A stretch of DNA of 64,000 nucleotides from Pyrenophora tritici-repentis (taxonomy: Eukaryota; Ascomycota; Dothideomycetes; Pleosporales; Pleosporaceae), in assembly GCF_003171515.1 (NCBI RefSeq), contig NC_089390.1:3038001-3102000 (forward strand). The letters are read 5' to 3'. The notes under the pieces are model-generated. The model was given only the letters and a program-made list of their open reading frames with translations, did not search any database and had not been told where the DNA came from. Made by a program: the position numbers and the translations under genes. Of the stretch, positions 1-11,227 are shown in pieces. Within the stretch, counting starts at the first letter, position 1; each line of letters starts with the position of its first letter.

Positions 1-523
1 AAGTCCTCTTGTCATCACTGTGCGTCGCGGCGTCGCGCCCTGCATACCAAACGTCTCAGAAAGGAGAATCGTGGTCATGGGAATCGTTAATGTCCTCATT
101 TCATGCTATAACTTCTGCTACTACCATTATCCGCCTTAACGCGTGAGGGATTCCCGGAATCTCGCTGCACCGAACCACGCTGATGGGGTATCTGTTGTTG
201 CTAACAGTGCCATGACAAACCGCAACTTTTCCCCACAACAAAAGTACAATCGTGAAAAAAGAACGTGAAAAATTCTGGACATGGGATAAATGAAAAAAAC
301 TCTGACAATGTTTAAAAAAAAAGGATTTCTTGAGATCAACGCTTGTATTCAACGACTGTGGAGAAAGGCAAACCGTCCATATACACATGCTCGCTTCTAC
401 AGTCGCGTCTGGCTCCTGCTTTGCTCGCTCGCTCGCTCACTCGCTCTAGTCGTTCGCTCGTGTCTTGATAAAAAATGAAATGGAAGACAATGCGTTCCGA
501 TCTTCTCATGCTAGAGAAAGCAT
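1..523. other. intergenic, no gene seen
   Basis: This stretch lies 3' of the ferritin-like gene. Only short overlapping open frames on both strands are present and none shows a recognisable domain or codon pattern. A short CTCG-type tandem run lies at about 423-460. It probably holds the 3' UTR of the neighbouring gene and nothing else I can support. Confidence 0.5.
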
Positions 524-1588
524 CTATGAAGGCTGGATGACGGAAGGGCCGGCAAGGACCTCGGCATCGGCAATGGACTTGCTCTTGGTGATCATCATGT
601 AGACCTCACCCATGAGGCCCTGGGGAACCATACAGTTGCCGTCGGTGATGGGAGTGAACTGGTTGCCACCACTGTAATGCGTTAGTATATGTTCAAGTGT
701 GCATCTGGATGATGTGACTTACGGTCCGACGAAAGCGCAGAAAGATGCACCTGCGGGCTGAGCAGGGTCAGCGAGCTTGAGGTTCTGGCCAACGGTAGCC
801 TTCTCGGGGTTCTGGAGCGCGATGGCAGGGAAAGCCTGGATGTTGAGGTTGGAGCCGGTGGGGCACGACTTGATGAAGGCAGCGGCAAGGGTGAAGACGG
901 CACGGGGTCCAAGGGCAACGTCGAAAGCGGCAGGGACGGGCTCAGCGCCGGATGCGATACGGATGAAAGCCTGGTGACGGGCCTCAACGGTGACGATGGA
1001 GGCAGCGGCGGAGAGGACGTCGGAAGAGTTGACAAGCGGTGCGGCACCGAGGTAGGCGGAGACACCAACAGCCTCGAGAACACGGGCAGTCGCAACCATG
1101 GACTTCGCGCTCATGAGAGCAGCGTCGAAGTTGTACTGGCAAGGCTCGACGGGCTTTGCGCCAGCTCCGGCGATAGCGGATTGGAGGGTGGTGACGTGAG
1201 TAGCCTCAGTCTGACCAACACCCATCAAGGACTTGACTTGGCCAGCAGAAAGACCGAGAGCCATGAAGTCAGACATGGAGAACTTGGCGAAACCCTGCTT
1301 GTAGAATTCCGACTCGAGATGCTCGGCGGTGAGGGCACTGTTGCTGTCAGCTACTGATCGTTATAGATAAGCACAAGACTATACTTACAAGTTGAGGATA
1401 TCGGTATCACTCAGCATTCCTGCTGGTGCCGCTGGTGAGGCAGCCGCGGCAGCCGGCGCACCTGATGCTGCTACTGCGCTCTCAGTGATGGTAGCTGGCT
1501 TGGCAGACATGGACATGGATGCTGAAGGCATGGGGGCGGCAGCAGCCAGGGCAACGAGGCCCATGAGGATTGTTGATACGCTACGCAT
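524..1588 (-). CDS. secreted ferritin-like (Rds1-type) protein, 3 exons
   Basis: Exons on the minus strand are 1588-1389, 1343-723 and 671-524, giving 322 residues with all phases consistent. The introns are 45 and 51 bp, and the second carries a TACTAAC branch site just before its TACAG acceptor. Residues 1-20 form a signal peptide (MRSVSTILMGLVALAAAAP). A low-complexity Ala/Pro/Ser/Met linker follows, then from about residue 60 a ferritin-like four-helix domain opening with DTDILNFNSALTAEHLE and continuing through a second helix pair (VTVEARHQAFIRIASG). This is the Ferritin_2/Rds1 group, extracellular or cell-wall proteins induced by stress or nutrient limitation in yeasts and moulds. Metal binding is possible but not shown: the conserved Glu/His positions (AEHLE, EATH, EARH) are present. 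The enzymatic role is unknown. The start was chosen because it is the first ATG and yields the signal peptide. Confidence 0.85.
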
Positions 1589-3198
1589 GTTGTTGAATTA
1601 AGGTTGTTGATCTGTTGTTGAGGGAGACAAATAGGTAATGAAGGACCACCAGCAAAGACTCGCTTTGAATTCGATTATTAAAATATTTGTCTAAGGTCCA
1701 ACCAGGGACTGAGAAGAGAAAACCGTAAGGAATGTGGTTTGGGTATTAAGTACGGAGGAAGGTAGAAGAAGCTCGCCGAGGATGATACAACAGAAAACGA
1801 GTATGGAAACAAGGTGGGCGGCCAATGGACCTTATACAAGCAGCGGCAGCTCCTAGGTCACACCTGAGACACCATGTCAGTATCCGGAGAACGGATGTAG
1901 AGCTTGTGGCAGACTACAGGATCCCGCCCACGCACCGGCTCCCTCACCAGATTCGTGACCATTCAAGCTTCAGTAGCTTGGCGTGTCGGCCCATTGATCT
2001 TCAGGGAACTGCCCGTCAACAGCGTAGCAACCGCCGAGCCAGGCCGGCAAGTTGCGATGGGGCTGGCGCTGGATGCGTGGGATGTAGCAGGTCCGGGCTC
2101 TGCGACACGAAAAGAGTGTGATGAAACTCGACGAGTACCAACTTTTGCGCGGAGACAGCAGAGCCGCGCTAGAAAATATTTCGCGAGCACAATAGCGCAT
2201 GGCGATTAATGGCGGCATACTAACTTTCCGGTCACAACCAGTATGTGGCTCAAGCAGTGAGGCTTGAAGCAATCGAGCCTTACATCTCCAGTAGAGAGTG
2301 TTTCCGGTCAGCACAACGGGCCTCGAGCGAAACGTTTCAACAAACAAACTTTCGACCGTCGTGGCTAGTGGCTATTGCAGTCATTTTCAAGACGTATGCT
2401 GTAGAGATAAAAATGGGCGCTTACGTGCTGCGTCAAACGAGCAGAATCTCAGTTGAAAGGTGAGGAGTGATGCCTTCGGTCGTGGCGCAGCGATCCAAAA
2501 CCGCCAACGTTGCCAAGCTTATGGAGAACCACTGCTATTTCGGCAAACACCCCTGACGCCTCAGGCCTCAACGGCTTTTTAGGTATGAAGAAACAAATGC
2601 AGGTACATGGAACTTCCCCACCCAAGCCACAACAGGGCATGGGAAGTTGCAGATCCGAGGGTGGAGAGGGTGAGAGCACCTCTCTATGCCGCGGATCCAC
2701 AGATTACGGCAGTCTATCGCGCACTCAGCCGCCAGCCGAGTAAAACAAAAGGTGATGCCTTTGGGCAATCACGTCCGTGTTTCCACCTCAAACGCCAATC
2801 CTTACCAAGGGAACGAGTTACGAGAGAATGCAAGATATGTCAATCTGGTACCCGAGATGGCTCCTTAGGCAGCCTTACCCAGGCATGAACAAAATTTGTG
2901 GAGCAAGTGTTAATGCGAACAGGTCACGATCACACCAAGGCGGAAACCGTGTACCAAGAAGGCGCTTGCAAGGATGACAACACATTAAAGTACTAAGAAC
3001 CAATACTGTGTATAAGAGCTGCAATGATATACCACGGCTACCCATATTCCGCCGCATACACATGAACAATACACAGATTTTCATTTTCTTCTTCCTCCAT
3101 CAACCTAGTATGTATCCACCATTCAATTTTCCCTACCAAGCCAGCAGAAGTCGCCGGGGTTCTCACATGCTGAAGCAGAGCCGAAAGACGCGCTTCGC
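1589..3198. other. intergenic, no gene seen
   Basis: The block lies between the start of the ferritin-like gene and the stop of SSD1. It should hold the promoter of the former and the 3' UTR of the latter. The open frames inside (for example near 1904-2209 and 2607-2888) are short, mutually overlapping and resemble nothing I recognise. Confidence 0.5.
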
Positions 3199-6100
3199 CT
3201 ATAGGGCATAGGGGTTGAGGGACCGAATGGTCAAACAACTGAAAGACTTGTTAGTAGAATTCATGACTGTAGACACGACAACAACTTACGGAGGGCTCTT
3301 CGTCAAATCCGTCTTAAGGATGACTGGTACGCGCGTCATTTCTCGCACATCCTGGATGTAGTCGCCGTTCTGTTCGCGGAGAGTGAACCAGCTCAAGTAT
3401 TTCTCCTTATTGGTCAACTTGGCCTCTGCAGCTTCACCAGCACTCTGGGCCAGCTTCGAGTCCGAGTTGACACGGTGAGGAGCTCCGTCGCGCCGGCTAG
3501 GCGATGGAGGCATGCTCTGGGTCGGGCGATCAGGGTTCAATGAGACGCCAGCCATGTTCGAGTTGAGGTCGTTGGCGTCGTCATCGTCGTCATCGTCAAA
3601 CAACGCAGCCTCCTCGTTGGTCGACATGGTTCCAGTATCCATCTGCCTACGTCGAGCCTCTTCCTGCTCTCTTGCACGCTGCTTAGCCGCCTCAGCCTCA
3701 CGTGCGGCAGCAGCAGCATTGGCTGATCGAAGCGAGCCATGCTTTGGTCTCTCGTCTTCGGGAATGTAGTTGGACGAGGGAACTCCCTTCTCCCAGTAGA
3801 GCTCAAGGAGGCGCTTGTTCTTGTCGAACTCGGCCTTCTTGAGAGGAAGCTGATCACAGTGCACACGCTTCTCGAAACCCCACTCCGGAATGAGCACATC
3901 GAAGGCGGACTCGTATACACAAAGGACGATTCCTTCTGCGATGAGGTCACCACCCTGCTCTTGTCTGACTTTGTCCATCTTGCGGCAGGCCTCGATATGT
4001 ACACTTTGCTCTTGGGCAGCATGAGCAGAGTCCTTCTTGGTATTGCACATCTCGGCAGTCTTGGCCAAGGCCTCAATGTCTTCAGTAAACTCAATGGCAC
4101 CATTTGATAGGACAGCTTCGAGCTGACGGTGCACAATGATGTCTGCGTAGCGGCGGGATGGGTTGGTGAAATGAGTGTACAGGGGAAGGTTGAGGGCGTA
4201 GTGGGGGTACTGCTCCGTAGGCAGCCTACCAGCAACGAAGTACTTGGCACGAGGCATCGACTTGATGACCAAAGTTTCCATACCCTTTCGGATATCATCA
4301 TCTTCAACCTCAAACAAGCTGTTCTGAAGAGATCCACTGCTCTCGGTATCGATTTCGTAACCAATGGCACCCATGCGCTCCGCAATCGTCGTCAGGCGAC
4401 GGGGATTGGGTGGTGGTTGACGACGCAGGAGTGCCTTTTCAGGCAGACCGGCAGCGAGCTTCTTCGCAACAAAGGCATTAGCGAGGTGACTGAGCTCTTC
4501 AATGCACTCATGCGCAGGAGAAGAGTCGAAGATGTTTTGCTCGACAGGGACGTTCTCGTCATCAAGCTGGTACATGAGACGCAGCGCCTTGACGTCAGTA
4601 GACCGATCGCCAAAGCGAGCCTGGCGGAATTTCTGAGAGATGTGATGCAGCATCTTGATGTCCTTAGCACGGGCTGCCGAGACTGGACCGTCGTTACCGC
4701 TGATAACGGTATCGACCTCGTCATACGACAGCTTTCCGGAGCTCTTGATCACAGCTTTGCCGACCCAGGTTTCATCCTCGGAGATTTTACCAGAGTTAGG
4801 ATCGACCTTGAAAACGACACTGACGGTGTAACGCTCCTCGCCGGGGTTGAGGCAGCAGACGTCATTCGACAGCCGGGGTGGTAGCATGTTCACCGTGCGG
4901 TTCATGAGGTAGACGGCAGTGCCACGCTTCTTGGCCTCGCGGTCGACTAGTGAGTTCGCCTTGATGAAGTGAGCAACATCGGCAACGTGGATGCCAATCT
5001 CAACGCGGCCATCATCGAGGTACTTGAAGTGGATAGCGTCATCAAGCTCCTTGCTGCCATTGGGATCGATGGTGAAGGTCTCCTCGTCTCGGAAGTCACG
5101 ACGGCTCTGCAGCGCCTCCTCGCCATCTTTAGCAACTGACCAGTCTTCGAAGCCAACGTTCTTGATGACAGCATCAGAGAAGTCGTCTGGACCGAAGTTG
5201 TTGTCGCGCAGGAGAGCATCGGTTTCCACCTTAAGGTCACCCATAACTCCGAGCTGCTCGACAAGCGTACCGAAAGGATGCAGTGATGTAATGGGCCATC
5301 TCTTGATACATGCTACAAAAATGCGGTCGGCATAGTCTTGGTGCTTTTCGACAAAATCGCGCGGTGCTTGCTCGGTAGGAATGGCGATCAATGGCACACG
5401 CTTGTCGGTCGGCTTGAACCACACAATCTTGGGCTTGTCCTGACGCTCTGGCTGTGATCGGCCCGAGTTGCCTTCGCGAGCTTGACGCTCTGCCTCCTGT
5501 TTTTCCTTGGTGGCTTGGCTGCTGGGACGGAGAAGTCCAAGAGATCTGTAACATTGTTAGTATGAGATTCGCGATGATTGATCGTCAGGACTTACCCGGA
5601 GAACATCTGTCCAGCAACACGCTCGATGACAGCAACAATGTGGCCTGCATACAGAGGCTTCAACTCATCGTTGATTTCCTCTTCTTCCATCAGAAGCAAG
5701 CTCTGTCCTTCAACCTCAACATCATCGTTCTTCTTCTGCGTGGGTCGCTGGCGGAGACTGCCGCGTCGGCGAATACCACCCTCAGAGCCGGTCTCAGGTT
5801 GAGTGGTGGCATCATTCACGGCAATACTACCACCGCGAGGGTCTGCGTTGTCCTTGCGCTTCTTCTTCTCTTCCTTCTCTCGCTTCTGTCCCCATACTTC
5901 GTCAACGTCGAGGAGCTCGACAGCAACCAAGTCTCCTTCCAGAGCTCGGTTCCTGTCTTTGCTACCACAGATGAAGATGTCAGCGTCAAGATCAGTAGTC
6001 GTGACGTAAGCATCGCTACGGTTCTTCTTGTTGACGCGGAGAATACCGGCAACGAGTTGGCCGTCGCCGAGGAGAGCAGGCAGGGTCGCCTGTGGGAGGT

Positions 6101-7441
6101 AAGGAGTAAATAGAGTCTTGCGCTGTTGCTGCTGTTGTTGCATGCCGCCGCCCATCTGCGGGCCATGCTGGCTGGCACCGAGGCCACCGCCCTGCATCTG
6201 GGCGGCCTGGAGTGCCTGTAAATGAGCGATCTGCATAGGGTTCAGTGGTTGACCGAACATTTGCTGTTGCAGTAGAAGCTGTGCCTGAGGTGATTGCATC
6301 TGCATCTGGGGCTGGCCGCCGTATTGGAAGTTGCCAAGAGAGCCAACTGACTGGTTGACCGATCCACGAGTGCGGTGACCAGGCTGGAAAGGAGCGGCAT
6401 TGGCGGTCTGATTCATGTTGAAACTGCCCATGTTCTGGATCTGAGTGTCTGTAGATTGCTGCTGCTGAGCCGTGTTGTTGTTCTGGGGCTGTCTCCAGTT
6501 GCCCTCAAAGTTGCGTGACTGGCTTCGGCCATGACCTTGGCTGCCACGGCGCTGGAAGTCTTGTTGCTGACCGTTCTGGTTGGTAGGGTTCTCGTTCGTA
6601 GCTGGGAAGGAAAAGGAAGGTCCTCCACGGCCAGCGCTCCCACCGCCACGTCCTACAGCCATGCTCTGGCTGCGTCCGTGAGCGCCTCGCCCACCACGAG
6701 CGGAGGCGCCGTCGTTGGAGGCACTGTGCCCACTGGGACTAGCGTCGCGGTTGGAGCTGCCCTCGGTCGAGCCCGGAATAGGAAACTGGAAGCCCGAAGT
6801 CTTTCTCTTGGATTCGGCCTGTTCAGCAGCCTTCTTTGCGTCGGCGAGAGCGAGTGAGTGGCGGCGGGTGTGTCCGGAGCCGCCAGCGCTGCCACCACCT
6901 CGACCGCGGGGGTTGACATTTTCCCTGCTCTGACCACCCTGTTGTGCACCAAAGTCACCGAAACCAGACGCACCAGCGGAAGGAGCGGGAGGCGGGCCCA
7001 TGCCGACGTTGGGATGGGCCGACTGGTTGCGGCGGTGGGCGTTGGGCTGAGCTTGGGGGACGCCGAGGTGCTGCTGCTGTTGTGGCATCTGCTGCATCTG
7101 CTGGGGGAACTGGTAGTTGTTGACTTGGGGCGAGACATTCGGCATCTGGCCTGGCATCTGGAAGTTGCCGAGCTGCTGCTGCGGCTGGATCATGCCCATG
7201 TTCACATATTGCTGATGTGTGGCGGCAATCTGCTGCTGTTGCTGCTGGAGGACCTCGATCTGCTGTGCAATGGCCAGTTGTTCCACTACACGGGCTGTGT
7301 CAGCAATTGCTTAGCATAGTGTACGAGGTATGCCGACGTACTCATCAGTGGTGTCAGCTCGGAGGGACTGCGGCGATGCGCAATGTGCAAACGACGGCCG
7401 GCGGGACCCATGGGGCCCTGCTGGCCTTGTTGCTGATCCAT
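3199..7441 (-). CDS. SSD1: SSD1-type RNA-binding RNB-fold translation regulator, 4 exons
   Basis: Exons are 7441-7342, 7285-5596, 5545-3290 and 3238-3199, giving 1,361 residues with all phases agreeing. Acceptors read GTGTAG, TTACAG and TTTCAG, the last two preceded by ACTAAC branch sites. The N-terminal 400 residues are Gln/Asn/Gly/Ser-rich and disordered, probably prion-like and phosphoregulated. A cold-shock-type RNA-binding region starts near residue 423, and an RNase II (RNB) domain covers about 750-1080. The last 40-nt exon supplies the family-typical tail LTIRSLNPYAL. Of the four RNase II aspartates, one is Glu (D757, E763, D765, D766), in line with Ssd1 being a nuclease-dead relative of Dis3. 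In yeast Ssd1 binds mRNAs for cell-wall proteins, represses their translation and works in parallel with Pkc1. SSD1 orthologues in Colletotrichum and Magnaporthe are needed for full plant infection. The neighbour GLE1 is divergent. Confidence 0.95.
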
Positions 7442-9138
7442 GGTAGGTAATGGAGTTGTGTCCGTTGGTGCTGTGCCCGCGTGCAGTCGTACCGTACCGG
7501 CCGAGAAGTGACGGATGGACACGAATTGGTCACCGGGGGAGACGAGTTATCTGCAGGGCATCAGTGAGCTTTGTGCCGTTGATGCGTATAAGAGCCGAGA
7601 TGATGCATGAGGTGATTGTCGAAGCAGCGGGGTGGGCAGGAGATGATGCAGGGTTGGCGGCGGCGGCATGGTGGTGCTTCTTTCACGAGCTAGCGGGGAA
7701 ATGACTTACGCTGGGGTAGATGTGCTGGTTTAGACAGTGCTTGCGAGTGAAGACGATGCTTTGTAGACTGTAGACGATGGGTCAAGGCGGATAGTGTGCA
7801 AGTCAGCAGTGGGTGAATTGTCGTGTCCAGACAGACGTCAAGTTGGCTGGGCGAGGTTGTGATAAGGAGGGTCTCGAGGTCAAGGAGCGCGGATTCCCTG
7901 GAGCGGGTCGTTGTTGTCGGCAATACCAACAAAAAGCGGGCGGAGAGAGTGGTGCGAAGGAGGGAGCGATCGAGGATGCAGGAAGGAAGGTTTTGCAGGA
8001 GGGAAAAGCCAGAGGGCAGTCAGCGTATGGGTGGATGGTGGTGATGGCTATGGCGGGACTTGGCCAGATGGTCCGAAAGGGAAGCGATCGGCTGTGCTTG
8101 TCCGCAAACGAGGCCTGAGCACACGTACGTCACCTGCGAGAGCGAGAGGCGAGGCGAGACGAGGCGAGGCGCACCAGTGCGGCAGACAATAGCAATAGAA
8201 TAAAACAGTAGCGATTAAGAGCTGTAAGCACTGTAAGCCAAAAAAAAAGAGCGCGCCAGGCAGTCGTGGACTCAGGCGTTGCGGGTGTGAGTGCAAATAT
8301 ATACAAACGCCGCGGCTGTGCCTGTGTGCCATGTCTCAGTGGGCCCTTATATGAAGCATCACGGCTAGGTGTGCATGTTTCAAAGACAGTACTAGACCCG
8401 CATCCGTTTCCTCATACACCAAGAGTGCTCCCCAAGCTGGACAAGCTGGACAAGGCGGCCGTTGTCGCACGCGCGGGAGCCTCAGGAGTTGCAGCGGAGT
8501 AGTTAGGGTTTGGACAGTGTATTGATCCACTGTCGTGGGCCCAGCACCTTAGTCATGCCGCATATCCTGCAGGCTGTGCCGCAAACAGCTGTCCGCCCGA
8601 CAATTGCAATCGCAGTAGATTATGTACTTGGGCTTTCAGTAAACGGCACGAGCGAGTCAGACTGGGTACTACGTGTGCGCGGCTGTTGTAACCTGCCGAT
8701 GAAACAGACATGCTCAGGGTACCGGTATGACGAGAATCACGTCGCGGCTGCAGTCCCACCAGCTTGCGGCACCGACCACGCTCGCACTCGCGAAGCTTGC
8801 ACTTGCACTTGTGAAATGGACCACCGTCTGGTCATATACATGTATCCACTGCCGGCCTGGGAGCCGTCTCAGCTTGTGCACCGTCGCGGGGCCGTGTTTG
8901 CTGCCATTGCCAACCCATTGACCACATTGGGGCAATAGCCACCATGACGACCAGTGAAAGCGCGAGCGCGCATGCAGTGAGGCAACATGTCTGGGGCGAC
9001 AGGGATATGCGGAGTCACGTGACACCGGCGATTTGCTAATGTTAGCTTCCGATCTCTTTGACTGACGCGCTCACCGACCACCTCTTCAACAATTCAACAG
9101 CCGATTCCTTCGATTTGGCGCACCACTCCAACGCCAGC
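7442..9138. promoter_or_regulatory. divergent SSD1/GLE1 intergenic region with probable SSD1 5' UTR intron
   Basis: About 1.7 kb separates the ATGs of SSD1 (-) and GLE1 (+). On the minus strand a GTAAGT donor at 7709-7704 and a CTGCAG acceptor at 7556-7551 could frame a 5' UTR intron of SSD1. This is inference from splice motifs only. Short GAGGCGA direct repeats lie near 8145-8172. No convincing coding frame is present. Confidence 0.4.
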
Positions 9139-10815
9139 ATGCCCGCCCGATCCGGCACCTCGTCCTCCAGCATGCACACGTCCACGTCGTTTAGCTCGAG
9201 TTTGGTTGAGACATCTCCGTCACGTCATTCGCCCAATCGAAGCAATCTTCGTCCTCATCGAGAATCTTTGACGCGCGATCCCTATGGCAGTCCTGCACAC
9301 AAGCTGGCCCTCGAATTCAACCTCCGTCTGTCCATATCCGACCGTGAGTTCAACGAGAAGCTAGACAAAGCTGCTGCTGTGCGCGCCGAACAGCACCAGC
9401 AGCAACTCGCCTATGCTGCCGAGGAGCACGAACGCGTCTATCGCAGCGCCAAACTCGAGCTTGAACGCCAGGCCCTTGAAGAGGAGCAGGCCCGTCTACG
9501 CCATGAGGAGAACCAGAAGAGGGAAATTGAGCGGCTGAAGCAGGAAAAAGCCCGCGAACAAGCCGAGGCACAGCGAAGAGCGCTCGAGGCCCGACAACGC
9601 GAAGAAGAAGCCGCCCGTCAGGCTGCAGAGCACCAGAAGAAGCTACAGGAGGCTGATGCTCGCATCAAGGCTCGGAAAGAGCAAGAAGCCGCCGCTGAAC
9701 GCCAAAAGAAGGAGACTGAGGAGGCGGGTCGGAAAGCTGCCGAGGCGGCTGCGGCTGCAGAAAAGGCCCGTCAACAGGTGCCACAGCAAGTGCCACAGCA
9801 AGCGCCACAGCAAGCGCCAGCTGCGCCCACACAAGCTGCAGCCCCAAAGCCTGGACAGGCACCCGCTGCCAATGTCGACCAGATCCACGCCAAGTACCTT
9901 CAACTGCACCAGCGGATGAAGGAGTTCCGCAAAGCCTTTTGGGAGGAGCACAAGAAACCCACCTCGCCCCTCAAGGGCCCCGTTGGCGATGCGAGACGCG
10001 CTCTCCGCACTCGTCTAGGTCAGATCAACGTTGACCGAACAGACAGCACCGCCGCCATCAAGCGTCTCCGAACAGAATGCTTCGATGTCGCCTTGAACAC
10101 CCCAGGTCCCATGATTGACATCCGCCAATACATTGTCTCACACCAGCTGCCTCAGCTAGCCAACCAAAACCAAGCTGCATACCCCGCCTTCCTCCTCTAC
10201 GTCTGGATCTGCTTTGAAAAGTTCCTTATCGGTCAGTTTGAAAAGGAGGCTGCCAATCCCGATGGACGCATCATCCAGGAGATTGGTCTTATAGCAGCTA
10301 GTCTGTTTGGCGACCAAAAGTACATGTGGAATGGAGTTCCTCTCACTGATATTGTGCTTGCCAAGCTGCACAAGGCTTGCCCGCCTCTCTTTGGCATCCG
10401 CGGCACAATGGACACCCAAGAAGGCCGGCTGCGGCTAGGCTGGCGGGTCCATTCTACAACGGAGACATACGCTCAACGCATGCGCGGTATTGGCGCTGGC
10501 TATGCTTCCATGTCGCTCCGCTCGTTCGCATCCAAGACGCCCGCGATAGCAATCTCCGAGTACTGGCGCGCTATTGCCTCCATCGTCAATACTCCACCCG
10601 ACCAACTCTGGCCTGGACACTTTGCTATCCTCAGCGGCTTGATTCGCGACTACCACAAGAAGTTCATCCAGTTCTACGGCGTCCCCGCACGTGCAGTACT
10701 ACGTCGCGCTGTTATCGATCTCCCTATGCGTGCACCTGACCGCTGCAAGGATGCCGCAAGCACCATTGCTGTGTTGAGCGAGAGCTGGAAGAGAGAGAAT
10801 TTCTCATTGGACTAG
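9139..10815 (+). CDS. GLE1: GLE1-like mRNA export factor
   Basis: A single-exon frame of 558 residues. The frame is open further upstream, but 9139 is its first ATG, so it was chosen. Residues 1-60 are Ser-rich. A long charged coiled coil rich in Glu, Lys, Arg and Gln covers about 80-230, followed by a Pro/Gln linker with a four-unit QQ(V/A)P repeat. The C-terminal GLE1 domain (about 270-555) contains segments such as FLLYVWICFEKFLIGQFEKE, GLIAASLF and WPGHFAILSGLIRDYHKKF. Gle1 sits on the cytoplasmic face of the nuclear pore, binds inositol hexakisphosphate and activates the DEAD-box ATPase Dbp5 so that mRNPs are released from the pore. It also acts in translation initiation and termination. 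The length matches fungal orthologues and no defect is visible. Confidence 0.93.
   Translation: MPARSGTSSSSMHTSTSFSSSLVETSPSRHSPNRSNLRPHRESLTRDPYGSPAHKLALEFNLRLSISDREFNEKLDKAAAVRAEQHQQQLAYAAEEHERVYRSAKLELERQALEEEQARLRHEENQKREIERLKQEKAREQAEAQRRALEARQREEEAARQAAEHQKKLQEADARIKARKEQEAAAERQKKETEEAGRKAAEAAAAAEKARQQVPQQVPQQAPQQAPAAPTQAAAPKPGQAPAANVDQIHAKYLQLHQRMKEFRKAFWEEHKKPTSPLKGPVGDARRALRTRLGQINVDRTDSTAAIKRLRTECFDVALNTPGPMIDIRQYIVSHQLPQLANQNQAAYPAFLLYVWICFEKFLIGQFEKEAANPDGRIIQEIGLIAASLFGDQKYMWNGVPLTDIVLAKLHKACPPLFGIRGTMDTQEGRLRLGWRVHSTTETYAQRMRGIGAGYASMSLRSFASKTPAIAISEYWRAIASIVNTPPDQLWPGHFAILSGLIRDYHKKFIQFYGVPARAVLRRAVIDLPMRAPDRCKDAASTIAVLSESWKRENFSLD
9772..9819 (+). repeat. 12-bp tandem repeat, 4 units, inside GLE1
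   Basis: Four 12-bp units (CAACAGGTGCCA and near copies) encode QQVP/QQAP. They lie in the linker between the GLE1 coiled coil and its folded domain, so copy number could vary between isolates without breaking the frame. Confidence 0.85.
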
Positions 10816-11227
10816 GGGGTAATTTTCTGGAACATGTACAGTCTTGGAAAATCTCTCTCTTTATCAAATTTTGTCTCAATCTGCATGGGCTGGCGCTCTC
10901 ATCATTAGCATGACCAATGGTCGTGCGTTGCACCTTTGCTCCTTGAATCTGTAGGGAGTTGATCTTCAGATCGTATATACACACAAAGATGTTATCATCA
11001 GTAATGAAATAGTCACGCGTTGACGAACAAATGGCTTCAAGTCTCAATTCTATGATGATGATGTATGTGATTTATTATGACCTCTTCCAAAGTTCTGATT
11101 GCGTTACTTTCAACGCGGCAGCCTGTCATCTCAGAATAGTGGAGAGTGCTGCCTAAACCTTCTTTTTAACATAAAAGGGGCATCGCGCCGCGTCCAGTGC
11201 TTGTTCAAAAACCTCAAACAGTCCACG
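10816..11227. other. intergenic between GLE1 and the F-box-like gene
   Basis: This should hold the GLE1 3' UTR and the promoter of the next gene, both on the plus strand. It is AT-rich with no supported coding frame of its own. Confidence 0.45.

Noticed and set aside
3537..4385. 282-codon open frame on the minus strand inside SSD1
   Set aside because: It overlaps the SSD1 RNB coding sequence in another frame and is Ser/Arg/Leu-rich with no domain, a typical shadow of GC-rich codons.
9058..9138. Upstream in-frame extension of GLE1
   Set aside because: The frame is open but starts at TTG. No ATG or acceptor-linked upstream exon was found, so the ATG at 9139 was kept.
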